DNA from: Gaeumannomyces sp. JS-464
Lineage: Eukaryota > Ascomycota > Sordariomycetes > Magnaporthales > Magnaporthaceae
Assembly (NCBI GenBank): GCA_002197995.1
Contig: NGZR01000003.1
Span: forward strand, 6,262,001 to 6,326,000
Reading direction: 5' to 3'
DNA length: 64,000 nucleotides
Part shown: piece by piece, positions 46,024 through 58,148 of the stretch
How the letters are laid out: every line of letters begins with the position of its first letter
Numbering within the stretch: the stretch's first letter is position 1
Notes under the pieces: generated by a model
Database searches by the model: none
The model's input: the letters and a program-made list of their open reading frames with translations, nothing else
What the model was told of the DNA's origin: nothing
Position numbers and translations under genes: made by a program

Positions 46024-47036
46024 AGATCTGGTTGCCTGCCTCAAGGGCTTGGTTGATAGAGAAGCTGGAATGCTAGGATGGAGCCACTGCGTCTTGCCAG
46101 CCCTTCTGGGACGGGTGCCTGGACGTGCAACATCGTCACTGACCACAAACCAAACATTTAGGCGCAGACATTGATCCAGGCCCAAACGGTAGCGGAATTC
46201 CCCGCGGGTAGCAGTGATGCGCGTGGTGGCTGACCTCAATTGCCCTGCCGAGCCTGCCTGCGTGCCTGCCCGCGCGCCTGCCTCCTGGGCAGCTTCCGCA
46301 ACCACCGATCCCTGGTGACGTCAGGCCAGGGTGGCCTGGCGGACGCAGGAACCGGGAGATGTCAGTGCTTTCTGGGGCATACCTGCCGCTGTAAACCTGG
46401 GTTTGGCAGCTGGAGCTGCTCAGCCCGCCCGTCAAGCCGCCGTGCTCCGAATCTGGGCCCCGCCATTCAGTGCTGTGCCCGCCGCCCGTGCCTTCCCCAC
46501 CAATGCACCCGACAGCCTATGACGTAACCTCACAGCCCGCCGCGCGCTGGAGAGCGATGACGATCGTCCGACCTTCCCCAGGCTGAAAGGCTGTTTGCAT
46601 TGGCCGATCTTGAATGTGCAGTGACTAACAATGGTGCCGGTCTTTAGGCAGGTCGTACGTAAACCTTTCCCTTCCTTTTGCTTCCACGCGACACCTGGCT
46701 GAATTCCGTCTTTTTAAAATCAACTTCTCTTCCCGCTCTTCCAATCCTCCGTGATCAATTCTCCCACTGCTCCATCTTCATTTCCCACCAAACAACACCA
46801 GCAACGATCCTCCTACTCACCACAAGAACCACGATCACGACCAAACCCATCATCATCTGCAACAAGCAAGCGACTTCAGAGCTTCTAAGTATCAAGTAGG
46901 AGCAGACCTCATTTGTCTACCTACCAAGACACCCCGCCATCTACTTCCCCGCGCCAGATCAAGCACGACGAGCAACCCGCCGTCACCCATTCTGCAAGCA
47001 CACATCAACCCACACGACCACTCGATCACAGGCACA
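46024..47036. other. Intergenic region and leader of the Rtc3-like gene
   Basis: 1 kb. The right 350 bases are rich in C and A with few G, typical of a highly expressed fungal leader. No gene seen. Confidence 0.4.
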
Positions 47037-47574
47037 ATGACCAGAGGCGAGGCTTCTACTGCCAAGGTCCATTTCAAGGGCAACGAGGACGACTTCGTCG
47101 TGTTCGTGGACGACGTCGAGGACTTCAAGAAGTGGCAGACGGACAAGTCGGTCCCACTGGCCAACTTTGTCTCCAGCTTCAAGGTGTTTGTGACGCACAG
47201 GTAAGCGCCAACGATGTGCCCTTGCTCCGTTCTGGCCCCCGCGCGCTTGGCGGCTATGTTGGCCGGCCCTTGGATTGGGCGCCCGCCAATCTGGCCTGTG
47301 CCTGTGCCGCAGCCCGGGGCGCTTGATGATGCGCGCGGCAACGGCCTCACACCCCCATCTCGATCTGCCAAGTACTCACAAATGTTTTCTATTTAGGCAC
47401 GGTGCACAGGGAACATTGGACGGCGCCTCAAACGCGGTCATGGACAACGAGTTCGGCACCCACGTCGACGAGGACGTCATCAAGCAGATTCTCGAGAAGG
47501 GCTCGCTGCAGGAATCTGAGTTTGCTGAGCGTCAAGGTCGTAAGAATGACGCCAACGGCCCCTACGTCGCCTAG
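47037..47574 (+). CDS. Rtc3-like protein (SBDS N-terminal domain family)
   Basis: A small cytosolic protein of 113 residues, about the size of yeast Rtc3 (111). Exon 1 47037..47200 and exon 2 47397..47574; the intron 47201..47396 (GTAAGC...TTTAG) interrupts the Arg codon after VFVTH. It starts MTRGEASTAKVHFKGNEDDF, continues VVFVDDVEDFKKW and FVSSFKVFVTH, then HGAQGTLDGASNAVMDNEFG and EDVIKQILEKG, the conserved end of the SBDS fold found alone in this family. Yeast Rtc3 is stress-induced and linked to RNA metabolism; SBDS itself acts in 60S maturation. The frame is intact. Confidence 0.92.
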
Positions 47575-50500
47575 AGGGCTGGGCGCAGCAAGAACAGGAA
47601 TTACTGGAAAACTAGAGAGGGTAGGCGTCTTGATATCCAGGCCCGCAGGCGCTTCTTCGCGAGCAGGAGACGGGGTGTGCGGTACTGACTGACACAATGC
47701 CACTTGACCGGCTGATGCAATAATTGGGGAAGGGATTAACGAGAGGATGCAAATGATGGGACAATAGATAGCCCATCCGGCCACTAGGTAGCCACAGGGC
47801 CGAACAAGCGATGATTATCTCTTCTCGTGCGCCTTGTGCATCACCTGTGCGTGTTATGGGTTGTCTGGTGGACGCGAGCGCCGTTGCCCATTGGGGGATG
47901 TTTCATGCATTTGAATCTGGGGCCCTGTCTACCAAGGAAGAGCGGACTCGCAAAAGAAAGCTCCAAGTTTAGGAAAAAGATGCAGGACAAGAAACACTGG
48001 AAAATGCAGACAAAGAGAAGCTCGAGGGCAAAGTGGAGGAGGCATGAATGTGGCCAAATTCACGGCGTTCGCCTGTTGGTCTTGCAATGAATAAGGTTTT
48101 TTTCTTTTCTTTCTTTTCTCATCAGAGGGGCCGGCCACTGGGGATTATTCGCGACCTCCCCTGTTCGTCCGGTCGGCCCGTTTGGCAGCTCACATTGACT
48201 AACCCTATCGGGCCTGGCTACCAACACGATCGGCCACGACCGTTTCGAGATGGTTTCGGTCGCCTCTGCCGACCAATTGCCGGCACTCGCACGATCCCAG
48301 CGGCTAAGGACAGATCCCTCGGCTCGTCGCCGCGTGCAGATGTCGTCGACGTGCGGTCTTCACTGCCTCTCTGTTAGGGCTTGCTGCTGAAACGAACTCC
48401 AGCGCCACGGCGTCATCTTTCCTCCCTTTGGTACCGGCGTTGGCTGGGGCTGGGCCTCACCGGGGATGGAGAGAGTGAGTGAGTGAGGAAGGAATCCAAG
48501 CAGAGTGGCCCGACGGGGTTGCAAAAAACCGGACGACTTCGATCCCATCTTCGAGCTCCTCGAGGCCGGCGCTTGTTCTGTGACCGCAACCACAGGACGA
48601 ACAGACGCAAAGAGGATGATGGGGAAGGGCTGTGCGTGCCAGAAGGCTATTCTAGCTAAAACCAACTACTGCGGGGAAATCCAATATGCCGGCGGGTTTC
48701 TTGATACAAGGCATGGCAGGTGGGAGAGAAAAAAAAAAAAAAAAAGAAAAAAAAAGAAAAGAAAAAAAAAGAAAAGAAAAAAAGAAAAGAAAAGAAAAAA
48801 GAAAAGAAAAAAAAAGAAAAGAAAAAAGAAAAGAAAAAAAAAGAAAGAAAAAACCTCTCTGCGGGATATTGATGCTTCAGATGCTGCTTGTCTTCTGATG
48901 GTGTGTATCACGTAGAGGCGCCTACGAACCAGTCCTTTCCTGCCTCCAGCACAGACAAGACAGACCAGACGGACGCGTGCATGGGGGCAGAGGTGCTTGG
49001 GCCGGCGATGGAGCCGCACGCAGCCTGCCCCACACGGCCAGGCCCAAAGCATTGATTGAGCAGCACCCCCGGTGTGTCGTCCCCATCCGGGACTGTCCAC
49101 ATCCGTGTTTCCCATGGCGCCCACTGTCACGCGATAGGTGGGTACAATGCTCAATGCGGAAACAAAGATAGAACTAACACATGCTTTATTTTATTGTTTA
49201 TTTCTCTTTTCACGGCCGAGACCTTTTCTTTTTCTTCTTTTTTCTTCACATCCTGGCCAGCCAGCCAACCCCCTTTTTTGTTGTTCCCCATGGGGTGTGG
49301 TGTGGACGAGTCAAGGGAGCGAAGGAGGGAAACGCCAGAAATAAACGACCTCTGAAGAGTGATTAAGTGCTGCTGTACTTGGAGCGTATGGGGATTGGTC
49401 TCGGAAGACGCCTCGCGCGTCTTGTGCTGAGGTCCTGTCATGCACAAAAAAAAGAAACCGAGAGAAGGAAAGATTAAACATAACAAATATGGACACACAG
49501 GAGGTATCGTGAGAAAAAGGAAAACCCAGGGTCTTTGTGGAACATGGTATTGTAGGAGAGTGAGAGAGACAGGCAGAGGGCGTCCACGACCAAAAAGGTA
49601 CTTCTTTTTTTTCGTCTCTTCCAACAATGCTCCATCGAATGCATCTTTTGTCTGGCCGGCACGGCCACGAGAGCGCCAAACTTGCCAGCCTCTTTCAGAC
49701 TCCGTGACAGTGATAAGAAAATGCCGCCAGCAAAAAAAAAGAGATGCCCTGGAGGCAAAGGTGGTGTGAGAGACAGACAGGAAGGAGGTTGGCCAACAAA
49801 AGAGTAATGTTTCTGTAGCGGAACAACAGAAAACAAAACCCGTAATGCCGCTGCTCCCCTTCCTCTCCTTTCACCAGCCCTCCCGCCTTCTAAAAAAAAA
49901 AAAATCCCATCATCCCCTTGTTCCTCCTTGTTTTTTCTTGTGCTTTTTTTTTTTCTTGCTCCTTTTTTTCTCCTTCTCTCCTTGGCCCGCCCCAAGATGC
50001 TGCCATGTAAATAGGAGATAACACAGACGACGTCAACGAAAAAAAAAAAAAAAAACCAGAGAGTATCTGATATGCGTGAAGAGAAAAGGGACAAGGGGAA
50101 AAAAGAAGAGAAAAGGACATTGACGCGCTGGGAAATCATGCATAGGCCCAAACAAACAAACGAAAAAAAAAGCAACTCCTCTTGCGCCCTGGACCAAAGG
50201 CTGCTTGCTCCCATTCGCCCCCTCACCCTCGGTGAGAAAACACAGACGCTCTTCTCAAAATCCCCAAGCAGTTCAAAAAAACCAACCACATCTTTTCGGT
50301 GTAGCAGCAGCCGCCCTTTGCCTTGACCCGTGCTCGGGCTCGGTTGTAGGAAAGAAAAAAAGACTCGTTTCGCGACACTGCGCTCGACGCTCGTGCTTTC
50401 GTGTCCGTCCGTCCCTTCCCTCGCGGCTCGGCAATTGTGTCCGTCCGTCCCGGTAATTGGGTGGGAGCGTCGCGGTGACTTGGTTAGACCATCATATTAT

Positions 50501-51028
50501 TTTGTTTCCTCTCGGACGTTCAGGCCGTCGAGACATTAAAGGGTGTTGTGATGTCGTCCAACGGCCGTCGTTAGCCTTCCCAGGCGGCAGGACAGTATCG
50601 GATGTTGTCATCGTCTGGTGGTCGGTCGATTCGGGGCTGCCGGAGGCGCCGCTGGCGGTCTTTTCATCGAAGCACGGGTCGGATATCTCGAGCAGCGGGG
50701 CGGGAGACACGGAGAGGAAAGCATGGGGTGTCGAGGAGGCCGGCGTCACAAAGGTTGCCCCCCATTGTGCAAATGATAATTGAATATGTCTTTCTTGAGT
50801 AGTAGTAATAGTAGTAACAAACGCGGTAGGGGTATATATGTAGACAAATCACCTCCTCCCCGTGGTCCTTTTTTTTGTTGCTGCCATTGACCCCCGCGGA
50901 CTGGAGAGAGAAAGTCGATGCTGATGTTGTTGTTTTTTGATGACGATGATGAATGCTGGTGATGATAGAGTTGTGTGTAAAATATCGAGGGGAGGGGGCC
51001 CGCTGGAGCAGAGGCCAAAGCGTCCAGT
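47575..51028. other. 3.4-kb convergent intergenic region, low-complexity rich
   Basis: No gene recognised. It contains a 132-base pure purine tract (48722-48853), T-rich DNA at about 49200-49275, A runs at 49730-49741, 49892-49904 and 50039-50055, and T-rich stretches at 49930-49982. Open frames here are compositional artefacts (runs of Lys, Phe or Leu). Confidence 0.5.
48722..48853 (+). repeat. 132-base homopurine (A4-8 G)n tract
   Basis: Every base from 48722 to 48853 is A or G, mostly AAAAG units with expanded A runs. Such tracts can form triplex or nucleosome-excluding DNA. Confidence 0.9.
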
Positions 51029-51632
51029 TTAAACCCGGGAGCCACCGCCGCGGCCGCGCTGGGGCAGAGTCCACGGCTTTGCGCAGATGATCTGTAAAGG
51101 AAGAATTTGTTAGCACCAATGTCACGCTGAAGAGGTACATGTGCGTCGGAGAATGAGCTGTCTCACCTCTCCCTCGCTGTAGGCCCAGAAGTAGACAACC
51201 ATGCCGACCACGTAGTAGATGGCGGCGTTGGTGCCCTGGTAGAGGAGGATCGCGGCGAGCGCGGCCAGGGGGAGGGCGGCCAGCCTGATCTCGATGCTTC
51301 TGTGCATCGAGGAGCCGGCGATGAAGCCGACGGGCCACTCCCACGCCAACATGATAAGGCCTAGCACCAAGTTGACCGTTTGCAGCGACGGTATAGGCCG
51401 GACGGCGCCGTCGAGGTTGGTCGTCAAGAAATCCCAAAAGATCTTTGGCCAGAAGTAAGCCTCGAGGGCAGCCGCGACCTGATCTAGATTGGTTGGAAAG
51501 GACTTTGGTTAGCCGGGCTCGTTATTATCACCCCCCAATATTGGTACCACGCCTGCCAGGAAAAAGCAACTTACAAGCTGCGGCGCTCAGGACAATGAGC
51601 CTGGCCCAGTGGTTCTTGATAAGCCTTCCCAT
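51029..51632 (-). CDS. Conserved fungal four-pass membrane protein
   Basis: Three exons, 51632..51575, 51483..51167 and 51091..51029, give 145 residues with intact frame; introns are GTAAGT...TCTAG and GTGAGA...TACAG. The protein reads MGRLIKNHWARLIVLSAAAY, then ALEAYFWPKIFWDFLTTNLDG, three further membrane segments (VNLVLGLIMLAWEWPVGF, LAALPLAALAAILLYQG, AAIYYVVGMVVYFWAYSEGE) and a short tail IICAKPWTLPQRGRGG. I recall close relatives across Pezizomycotina, annotated only as integral membrane proteins; no function is known to me. The near-invariant KIFWDF and PWTLP motifs suggest more than a passive membrane protein. A long leader lies upstream. Confidence 0.88.
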
Positions 51633-54600
51633 CTTACTCTAAAGTCGGTTCGTCGTGTCGTCGGTAGATTCGCTTGCAATGCCTTGCAGATTATGCCAGT
51701 GGAAAAACACAAAGTCCCAGTCTCTTTCTTTCCCAAGCCCCGAAATCTCAGCCCTGCGGATGCCTCCGGTAATGCCCCGCTCGGAAGATCGTCGTCGTTG
51801 TCGTCGTCGTCTGATTGCTCGGCAACGCGGGTGTGGGAAGATGGCGGACGCAAAAAGAAAAATAAACAAGAGAGAGAAACAGACAAGAATAAGGACTAAT
51901 ATCAAAAGACAATAATACAAAGAACGGCTAGAAGAAGACTCGAAGAGAAGGTAGCAAAACAGGTATCCGGACCTGCGGGTGGGTTGAGAATGGAATCGAA
52001 GACCAGTCGATATGAAAGAGGGCTATCGACAGGCGAGGCACCAGTGCTGGCAGTCTGACGAAGGCAAGAAGGGGAGGGCAAGAAGAAGAAGAAGAAGAAG
52101 GGGCCAAGAGGGTAGAAGAGGAAGAAGAAGGTTAGGAACGGTGCGGGTCCACGGGGGAGTATATCGCGGGTATGGGTCGCAGGGTCCACGTCGTTGGGTC
52201 TTGCCCCCTAAAGGGCAAGGACCCCAGGCGTCGGCCGGTGCGTCGACCTGGCGTGTCAGACAAGGCTCTGGCAACCGAGGGCCCCGTATCGGACGTTTCT
52301 GGGGCGGGCGCGGCAGGGCTTCGTTTGCGATCCACGTCCTGCTGATCTGATCTATGATGACAGCGGGCATCCGAGCGGCATAACCGGATGTGTGCCTTAT
52401 GAAAAAGAGGGCCGGGGCGAACGGCTGCGACGGGAGAGCGCTGTGGCGCTCGTGGGCGTTCGCGCGGCTGGATGGGGACGGCGGTTCTGAGGCGGCGATA
52501 TCAGGGATAGGGCGACTCCGCATTGAGGGCCCAGGTTTGAGGATCAGACAGAGACGACGGCAGATCCAGGAGGCCGAGCGGTCGAGGCAGTAGGGGGTAT
52601 TTTAGCAATGTAGGAGGTGCGTGCCTGATCTTCAAACAAGCGGGACAGATGCGAGTTTAAGAAGTAGCATGGGGGGCCCACCGGCGGGAGGGGTGCAGCT
52701 TAGCAGAGGTGATGGGCAGGCGGCGCGTGGGCGGAGGAGGAGAGGGAGGGGGGCGTGCATGCATGCAGCCAAGCCTGCGAGCTTTGTGTGCGTTTAATGT
52801 ACTCGGGCTACGGGACGGTGTATGGAAAAAAATACTCGCAGGCCGGAGGGTGTGGCAGTAGCCGCCCACCTCGTGCGAGAGATGCAGGTTTGGGAGCCTG
52901 GCATACTGGGCCGAAGCTCCTCCTGGGCCCCCAGGGTCTGACGAGCCAAGCCCTCAACCACCTTACTATTCGCCCGTCACGCAGCAGCGGCCGTGAAGAA
53001 GCAGGTACGTTGTGACATCGTGTCCCCGAGCCCCCCAGACAGGCGCTACTGTGAAGCGCTGTCGTCTTTCACGCCCCGTGACGACGGGTGATTGGGGAAA
53101 ACGGGCAGATGCTAGCGACGCTAGCAGAAATGGGCCAAATCGAGCACCCGGCCTGTCGCGATGCTCTGCGCTTGCGGTGACGGGGATCCAGCCAGCACGC
53201 ACCAGCCGGGGCGACATGGGGGCAGGGAAGAAAGGGAAACAGGAGAGTGCGCAAAAAAAGAGAGAGGTGGGAACAGGGACCCATGGCGAGAAGCATCCAT
53301 CATGCTGCCGAGCCGAGTCGAAGTCCAGAAGCGAGAAAAGCCAAGCTGGCTGGGCTGTGGGGCCGCGCATTTCCCTCTGTCGGTTGCTTCTCTCGCAATT
53401 GAGCCTGCAATTGATGGCTTCAGAAATGGCCTGCTAAGCCTCTGGGCCTCTGGGCCTCTGGTCGGCCAGCAGGGCCAACAGGGCCAGCAACTGGCTGTCG
53501 GGTGCCCTGGGGAGAATTACTACGGCCATCAGTCGGCCAGGCGACAGTGGGCGGGCGGGAAGAGAAGACAAATGGGGGTAGGAGAGGGCAGGCGTCGTCG
53601 TTGAGAATAGCACAAGCAAACTTCGGCAGGGGGGCCCCAGCGATTGGGATGGTGCGGGCGGTTAGAGATGGGCAGTGGGCGAATCAGAGCAAAGGCGCAC
53701 CCTTGCAGCGGTGTCGCAAGGGGGCTCCCCATTTCCTAGTTGGGCCGCCCTCCAGCCAGTCGGAGATCCTTGTCACAGCTGGGGCCCCCTGCCTCGGCTG
53801 GCGGGCCGACATGGCCCCTGGTCGGAACAAAGGCCCCAAACCAAGACCAGCACCAGCACCAGTACCACCAGTAGTAGTTACCGGCAGCCTTTTGGTGCAC
53901 TTTTGTTGTCACTAAAGCCCGAAACGCCAGGCCGTGTGTCTCCCGCAGGCTAACAGGCGCCCTGGCGATGACGTCCAATCCAGACGTATGGTTCGAATCG
54001 GGCGCTGAGGAGGATCTGGCTGTTGGCCCATGGTGGTGTGGTTTGGCATTGTTGATCGGCTGAAAGAGCCTCCCCGATCCCAAGCGCCAGGAACATGGCT
54101 GGAGGCTGGGTTTCGCTGATATTCGTTGACAGCGGCTGGGTGTTTTTTTTGCCGTTGAGCCGACCGCCCATCCTGGTCAGGGGCCGGGAGCAGGCTTCCA
54201 GCATCTCAATCTTTCTTCCTTTTGCGCTCTCTGAGCATTGAGGTTTGTAGGTCGTTAAACAAGCACGCCTTGTTTCGACGTGTGGGCAGCAGGAGCACAT
54301 GACCAGCAGCTAAGCGCTTGTGCATGGTGACACAGCACACTTCCACGGCATCCGCATCTGCAGCTCGGAACCGCAACGAACTCATCAGTCAGAGAGACCA
54401 TGCGAGATGGATGAATCCTCCGCACCCGGCGGTGCACGATGGACTCTCTGCTGACGAGCTGCTGAGCAAGATGGACGTGGCAAAAAGCGCTGCCGCCTCG
54501 CTCTCTTCAGGATTTTTCCCAGAGCCAAGAGCGCCGTCTCAGCCTCCACCACGCTGACGCAGCAGTCGCTCGAGGGCCCCGGCCATTGTGTGGGGACTGC

Positions 54601-57304
54601 AGGGAAGCCCACTGTGGGATTGGGTGCATCCGAAATTTGTTCCATGGGGCCAGGGCCGGCCTGCCCGTGGCTCCCAGCGTGAGAGCCCCGCTGGCGCTGG
54701 CGGGCAGCAGAGCCCCAGCTCGACACGAACGACAGCCACAACAGTTGAGACTTCAGTTAGACGCTAGCCTCCAATCGATGCACTTCGCGCCAGCCACCTC
54801 GAGGCATCGAGGTTACGGTATTTTGCACATGCGATTGATTGGGTTCCCATCTTAGTGATCAAACGCAGCAGACCATTTGCAAGTCAGCGACACTCCGTGG
54901 CTGCTTCCATTACCGCCAGGATCAGAAAAAAAATAAAAATAAAAATAAAATAAAAAACCGCGCCACCTCGCGGCAAAACCTTGGGCGGCTCGCTCCAAGC
55001 CGCGGGCTCAAACATGGGCATCAATTTGATTGCTGGCCTCGACCATGATGCTCTGCATAGCAACGGAAAAGAAGAAGAAAAAAAAAGCCAAGACACGGCG
55101 CCCACTGCATGTGCCGCAGGGCCCAGGGCGGCATGCTGGCTAGCCCAGAACAACACAAACAAGCAACTGCTCCGACATGGTGCATGCTCTGGCCCGGTTC
55201 GCCTGAGACATGACCTGGCTGCCCGGCCTTGTCACCAGGGCCTGGCTGACAGCTGGTAAGCTTAAATTGTCTAAACTTCGAGGACTGTGCGCCATGGCGA
55301 CGACTGTCTGAACATCAATGGGTGATGATGATGGCCGAGCATGGCTCGTTGATCGTCTGATGGTGGGTCCATCCGGTCTTTCCGATCACCACCCCCTGGC
55401 GCCCATGTTTTGTGTGTGGGCCATTTCTTTTCTCTTTCTCCGACTTTGTTGCTTCTGCGTTTGATGTTTGATCCCGGCGCTTTTGCTGCGGTTTGGAATC
55501 ATCCAAATGCGACGAGGCGGTCTGATGTTGACCAGATCCGATCTGGAGATGCACCATGGGAGCTTTGGACGATATCGTCGTCGACCTGGGCGTCCATTCT
55601 GGAAACACGGGACGGAGATTTTGTTATTTACTTGATATAGTCGCCGCCAAATTGGATGGAAAGAACGCGCTTTAGGACTGCTTCTCTTCTCGACTCGCAG
55701 TGCGGTGGCACCACGTTTCATGCGCCGGGCCCGTCTCCAGTCAGGCCATCATCACAGGTCCCACCCTGCAAAAGGACCAAAAATATATATATTTTTTTGC
55801 CAACCAGAATCCACTCTTCTCAACGTGGAAGCAACTTCCGTGGTGATCAGGGCTTCACCGCTCCCAGAGCCGGAGCCGAGGGGAGGGGGCGCCCCAGAGT
55901 GATCGTGCACACAAGAAACAAAGGCCAAAACCGAAAAGAGGGCGGCAGCGGCCCCGAACATGGGAATGTTACAAGAATCCCATACACGGGGGATGCAAAA
56001 GTTGCAGCCTGCGACTGGCAAAACGCCGGTTGAGTCGCCGTCACGGGAAACGGGCTCCAGTCTCGCTTGGCAGCAAGCCCTCTCTTTTGTCTCACGGGAC
56101 CCCATGTTTCGGGCGTGGGCTTGGCTTGTAAAAAGTTGGGCATGGGTGGTCCGGATGAAGATTGCCCGTTCCAAGCATTTCCTTCGTCCATGTGTCTGGC
56201 TGGGGTTTGAGCTCGATAGATTGACCGACAGCCATATCAGCGCCCTTTTGGTCGTCTGCTTTCCATGCCACGCCCAACACCCCGCGCCAGCTTTCCTCGT
56301 ATCCTAGCAGCCAATATCCGATGTGTGCTGGCGGCGTGCTGGGTTTTAGTGGAGCGCATATGCACATCTTGGAATCTCGCGGCCTGCAGACCTCGCCGGG
56401 CGGCTGGAGGGCCGTCGTGATTGGCCCCTTTGGGCGTGGGACGTTCCGATAGCGTCATGCTGCTGCTGCTGCTGCCACCCCGCCTGACGGGACAGCGTGC
56501 CGTCGCCTGGTCTGGGGTTGTGCTGTGCTGCCACCAGCAGCATGGAATGGGCGCATTGAATGGAACCGAACCCCCAACCCCCCAACCACCCTCAACGCAT
56601 CTGGGCTGTTCCGTGATGGGTGCGTGAGGCATCACCCACGCTCTTCCATCTCTTCCTTGCTTCCTTGGAATCATTCTTTTTTAGATCCTGCACCCACCTA
56701 TCCCTTGCTCGTCTGATTGGGCCAACCTCGCCCAGCTGATTGGTTACCCGATCGGGCACGCGTCGAATCACACTTTTTCCAATTGATTGACCTGTCTGCA
56801 GCCAAGCTGGGCCCGGCCATCGAGTCCACGAACCGAGGGAGAATTTCGGCTGCGAAATGCTCCGCGCGGCATTCAAACGAGGCAATTTCGACCCCTTTGG
56901 GCCGTGGCCAAGAGACGCTATCACCACCACCAATCTTAACCCAGCACGAAGCCTCTCTCCCCCTCCTGCTGCTCCCTGCCTCATGTGTAAACGAGTTCGA
57001 GAGCACACCGCCTGCTGGCAGCTTGCAGAAAACCTGCGTCTCTTGGCGAAAGCAAGTCCAGAAAACCTAAAAGGATGAACAGACCAGTCACCCGCTAGGG
57101 ACCCCCGACTGTCAAGCGAGTGATAATTTATTGATTCCTCGCCGCACGTCATGCGGACCCGTACACGACTCGATCGCGGGTGCCATAAGCGAGCGGCAAA
57201 AGAAAAAGCCTCACGCTCACCGCATCAAAGGTCACCCGCGAAGGAAGGTGACGTTCGGTCTCCATCGTCGGTGCGGGAGGCGGAAGTTGCGCTGTGTCCA
57301 ATCC

Positions 57305-57417
57305 AGCCCTGGCCAGCCAGCCAGCCAGCCAGCCCGCCCGCCGAGAGCACGGATTTAGCTTTCCCCCGCACTTGGGGGCTAGCTGGCTAGCTGCCTGGCT
57401 AGCTGCTCGGCTGGCTA
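57305..57417. repeat. CCAG tandem repeat with inverted GGCTAGCT copies
   Basis: CCAG is repeated about six times from 57309; some 45 bases on, GGCTAGCTGG units run to 57417. The two arms are partly complementary and could pair as an imperfect hairpin. Confidence 0.6.
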
Positions 57418-58130
57418 TCTTGTCACCTTTCACCGACACACCATCACCGACCGCACAGAGCTTTTCTCTCCCCATTTCCCGCGGCGGCAGCTGACTGGGG
57501 GCCCATGGCATGATGTGATGTCGCCGACTCACGGTCGTTCATCGTGGCAGAAAACGACGCTCCGCCGCGGGCGGGTGGGGAGGACGCTCTCCCGCTAGTG
57601 CGCCCCAATCTTGACCGGATCCAATCTCTCGCACCTTGAAAATGCATCTCTAGTGTTTGGTCCGGTCCTTTCCTAAAAATACAATGCCTGACGCCACTCT
57701 ATCCCGGCAGCTGGTTGGCGAGCGACGTGTGATGGGCTGGGCGGTGATTTCGGCTCGCCGGCACACGTCCTCTGTCTGCCGATACCAAGGGAAGCCCGCC
57801 CAGTGGACGGGCTATGTGATTTCCCCCTTGAGGGATTGACTCGGGGCTGGTGATGCCCGTCGGCATCAACCACGGACCTCCCCCGTCACACAGCAAGAGC
57901 GCGCACGCCGTCCTTCTCGTTGGTCGGCCGCTTCGCGCGTCGTCACCAGCGATGTGACGATGCACGGAGCACTCCCCCGACCCGCATCGTAAAAGCCGCC
58001 GGGGCTCGGGGCGGGCGTGATGAATGACGGTGAGACGGAGCGCCACCGCCGACAGCTGGTGCTGTGTTTGCGCCGTGGCGCCCAATGGCCTCGCCGGCTG
58101 TCCGCCACGCTGCGGCTATAGGAGCATGGA

Positions 58131-58148
58131 TATAGGTAGGTAGGTAAG
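58131..58148. repeat. TAGGTAGGTAGG element
   Basis: Copy of the TAGG-type intergenic element within the gene-poor region, lacking the palindromic TACC half. Confidence 0.5.

Noticed and set aside
48505..48915. Lys-rich frame over the purine tract
   Set aside because: Pure artefact of the AAAAG repeat.
52023..52523. Minus-strand frame with a Leu-rich hydrophobic stretch
   Set aside because: The Leu run comes from a GAAGAA-type repeat read on the other strand; it sits in the leader region of the membrane-protein gene.
53956..54006. tRNA-like segment with GCGCCC...GGGCGC ends and a GGTTCGAATC box
   Set aside because: The T-arm stem does not pair, no A box at the right distance, and no anticodon arm could be drawn.
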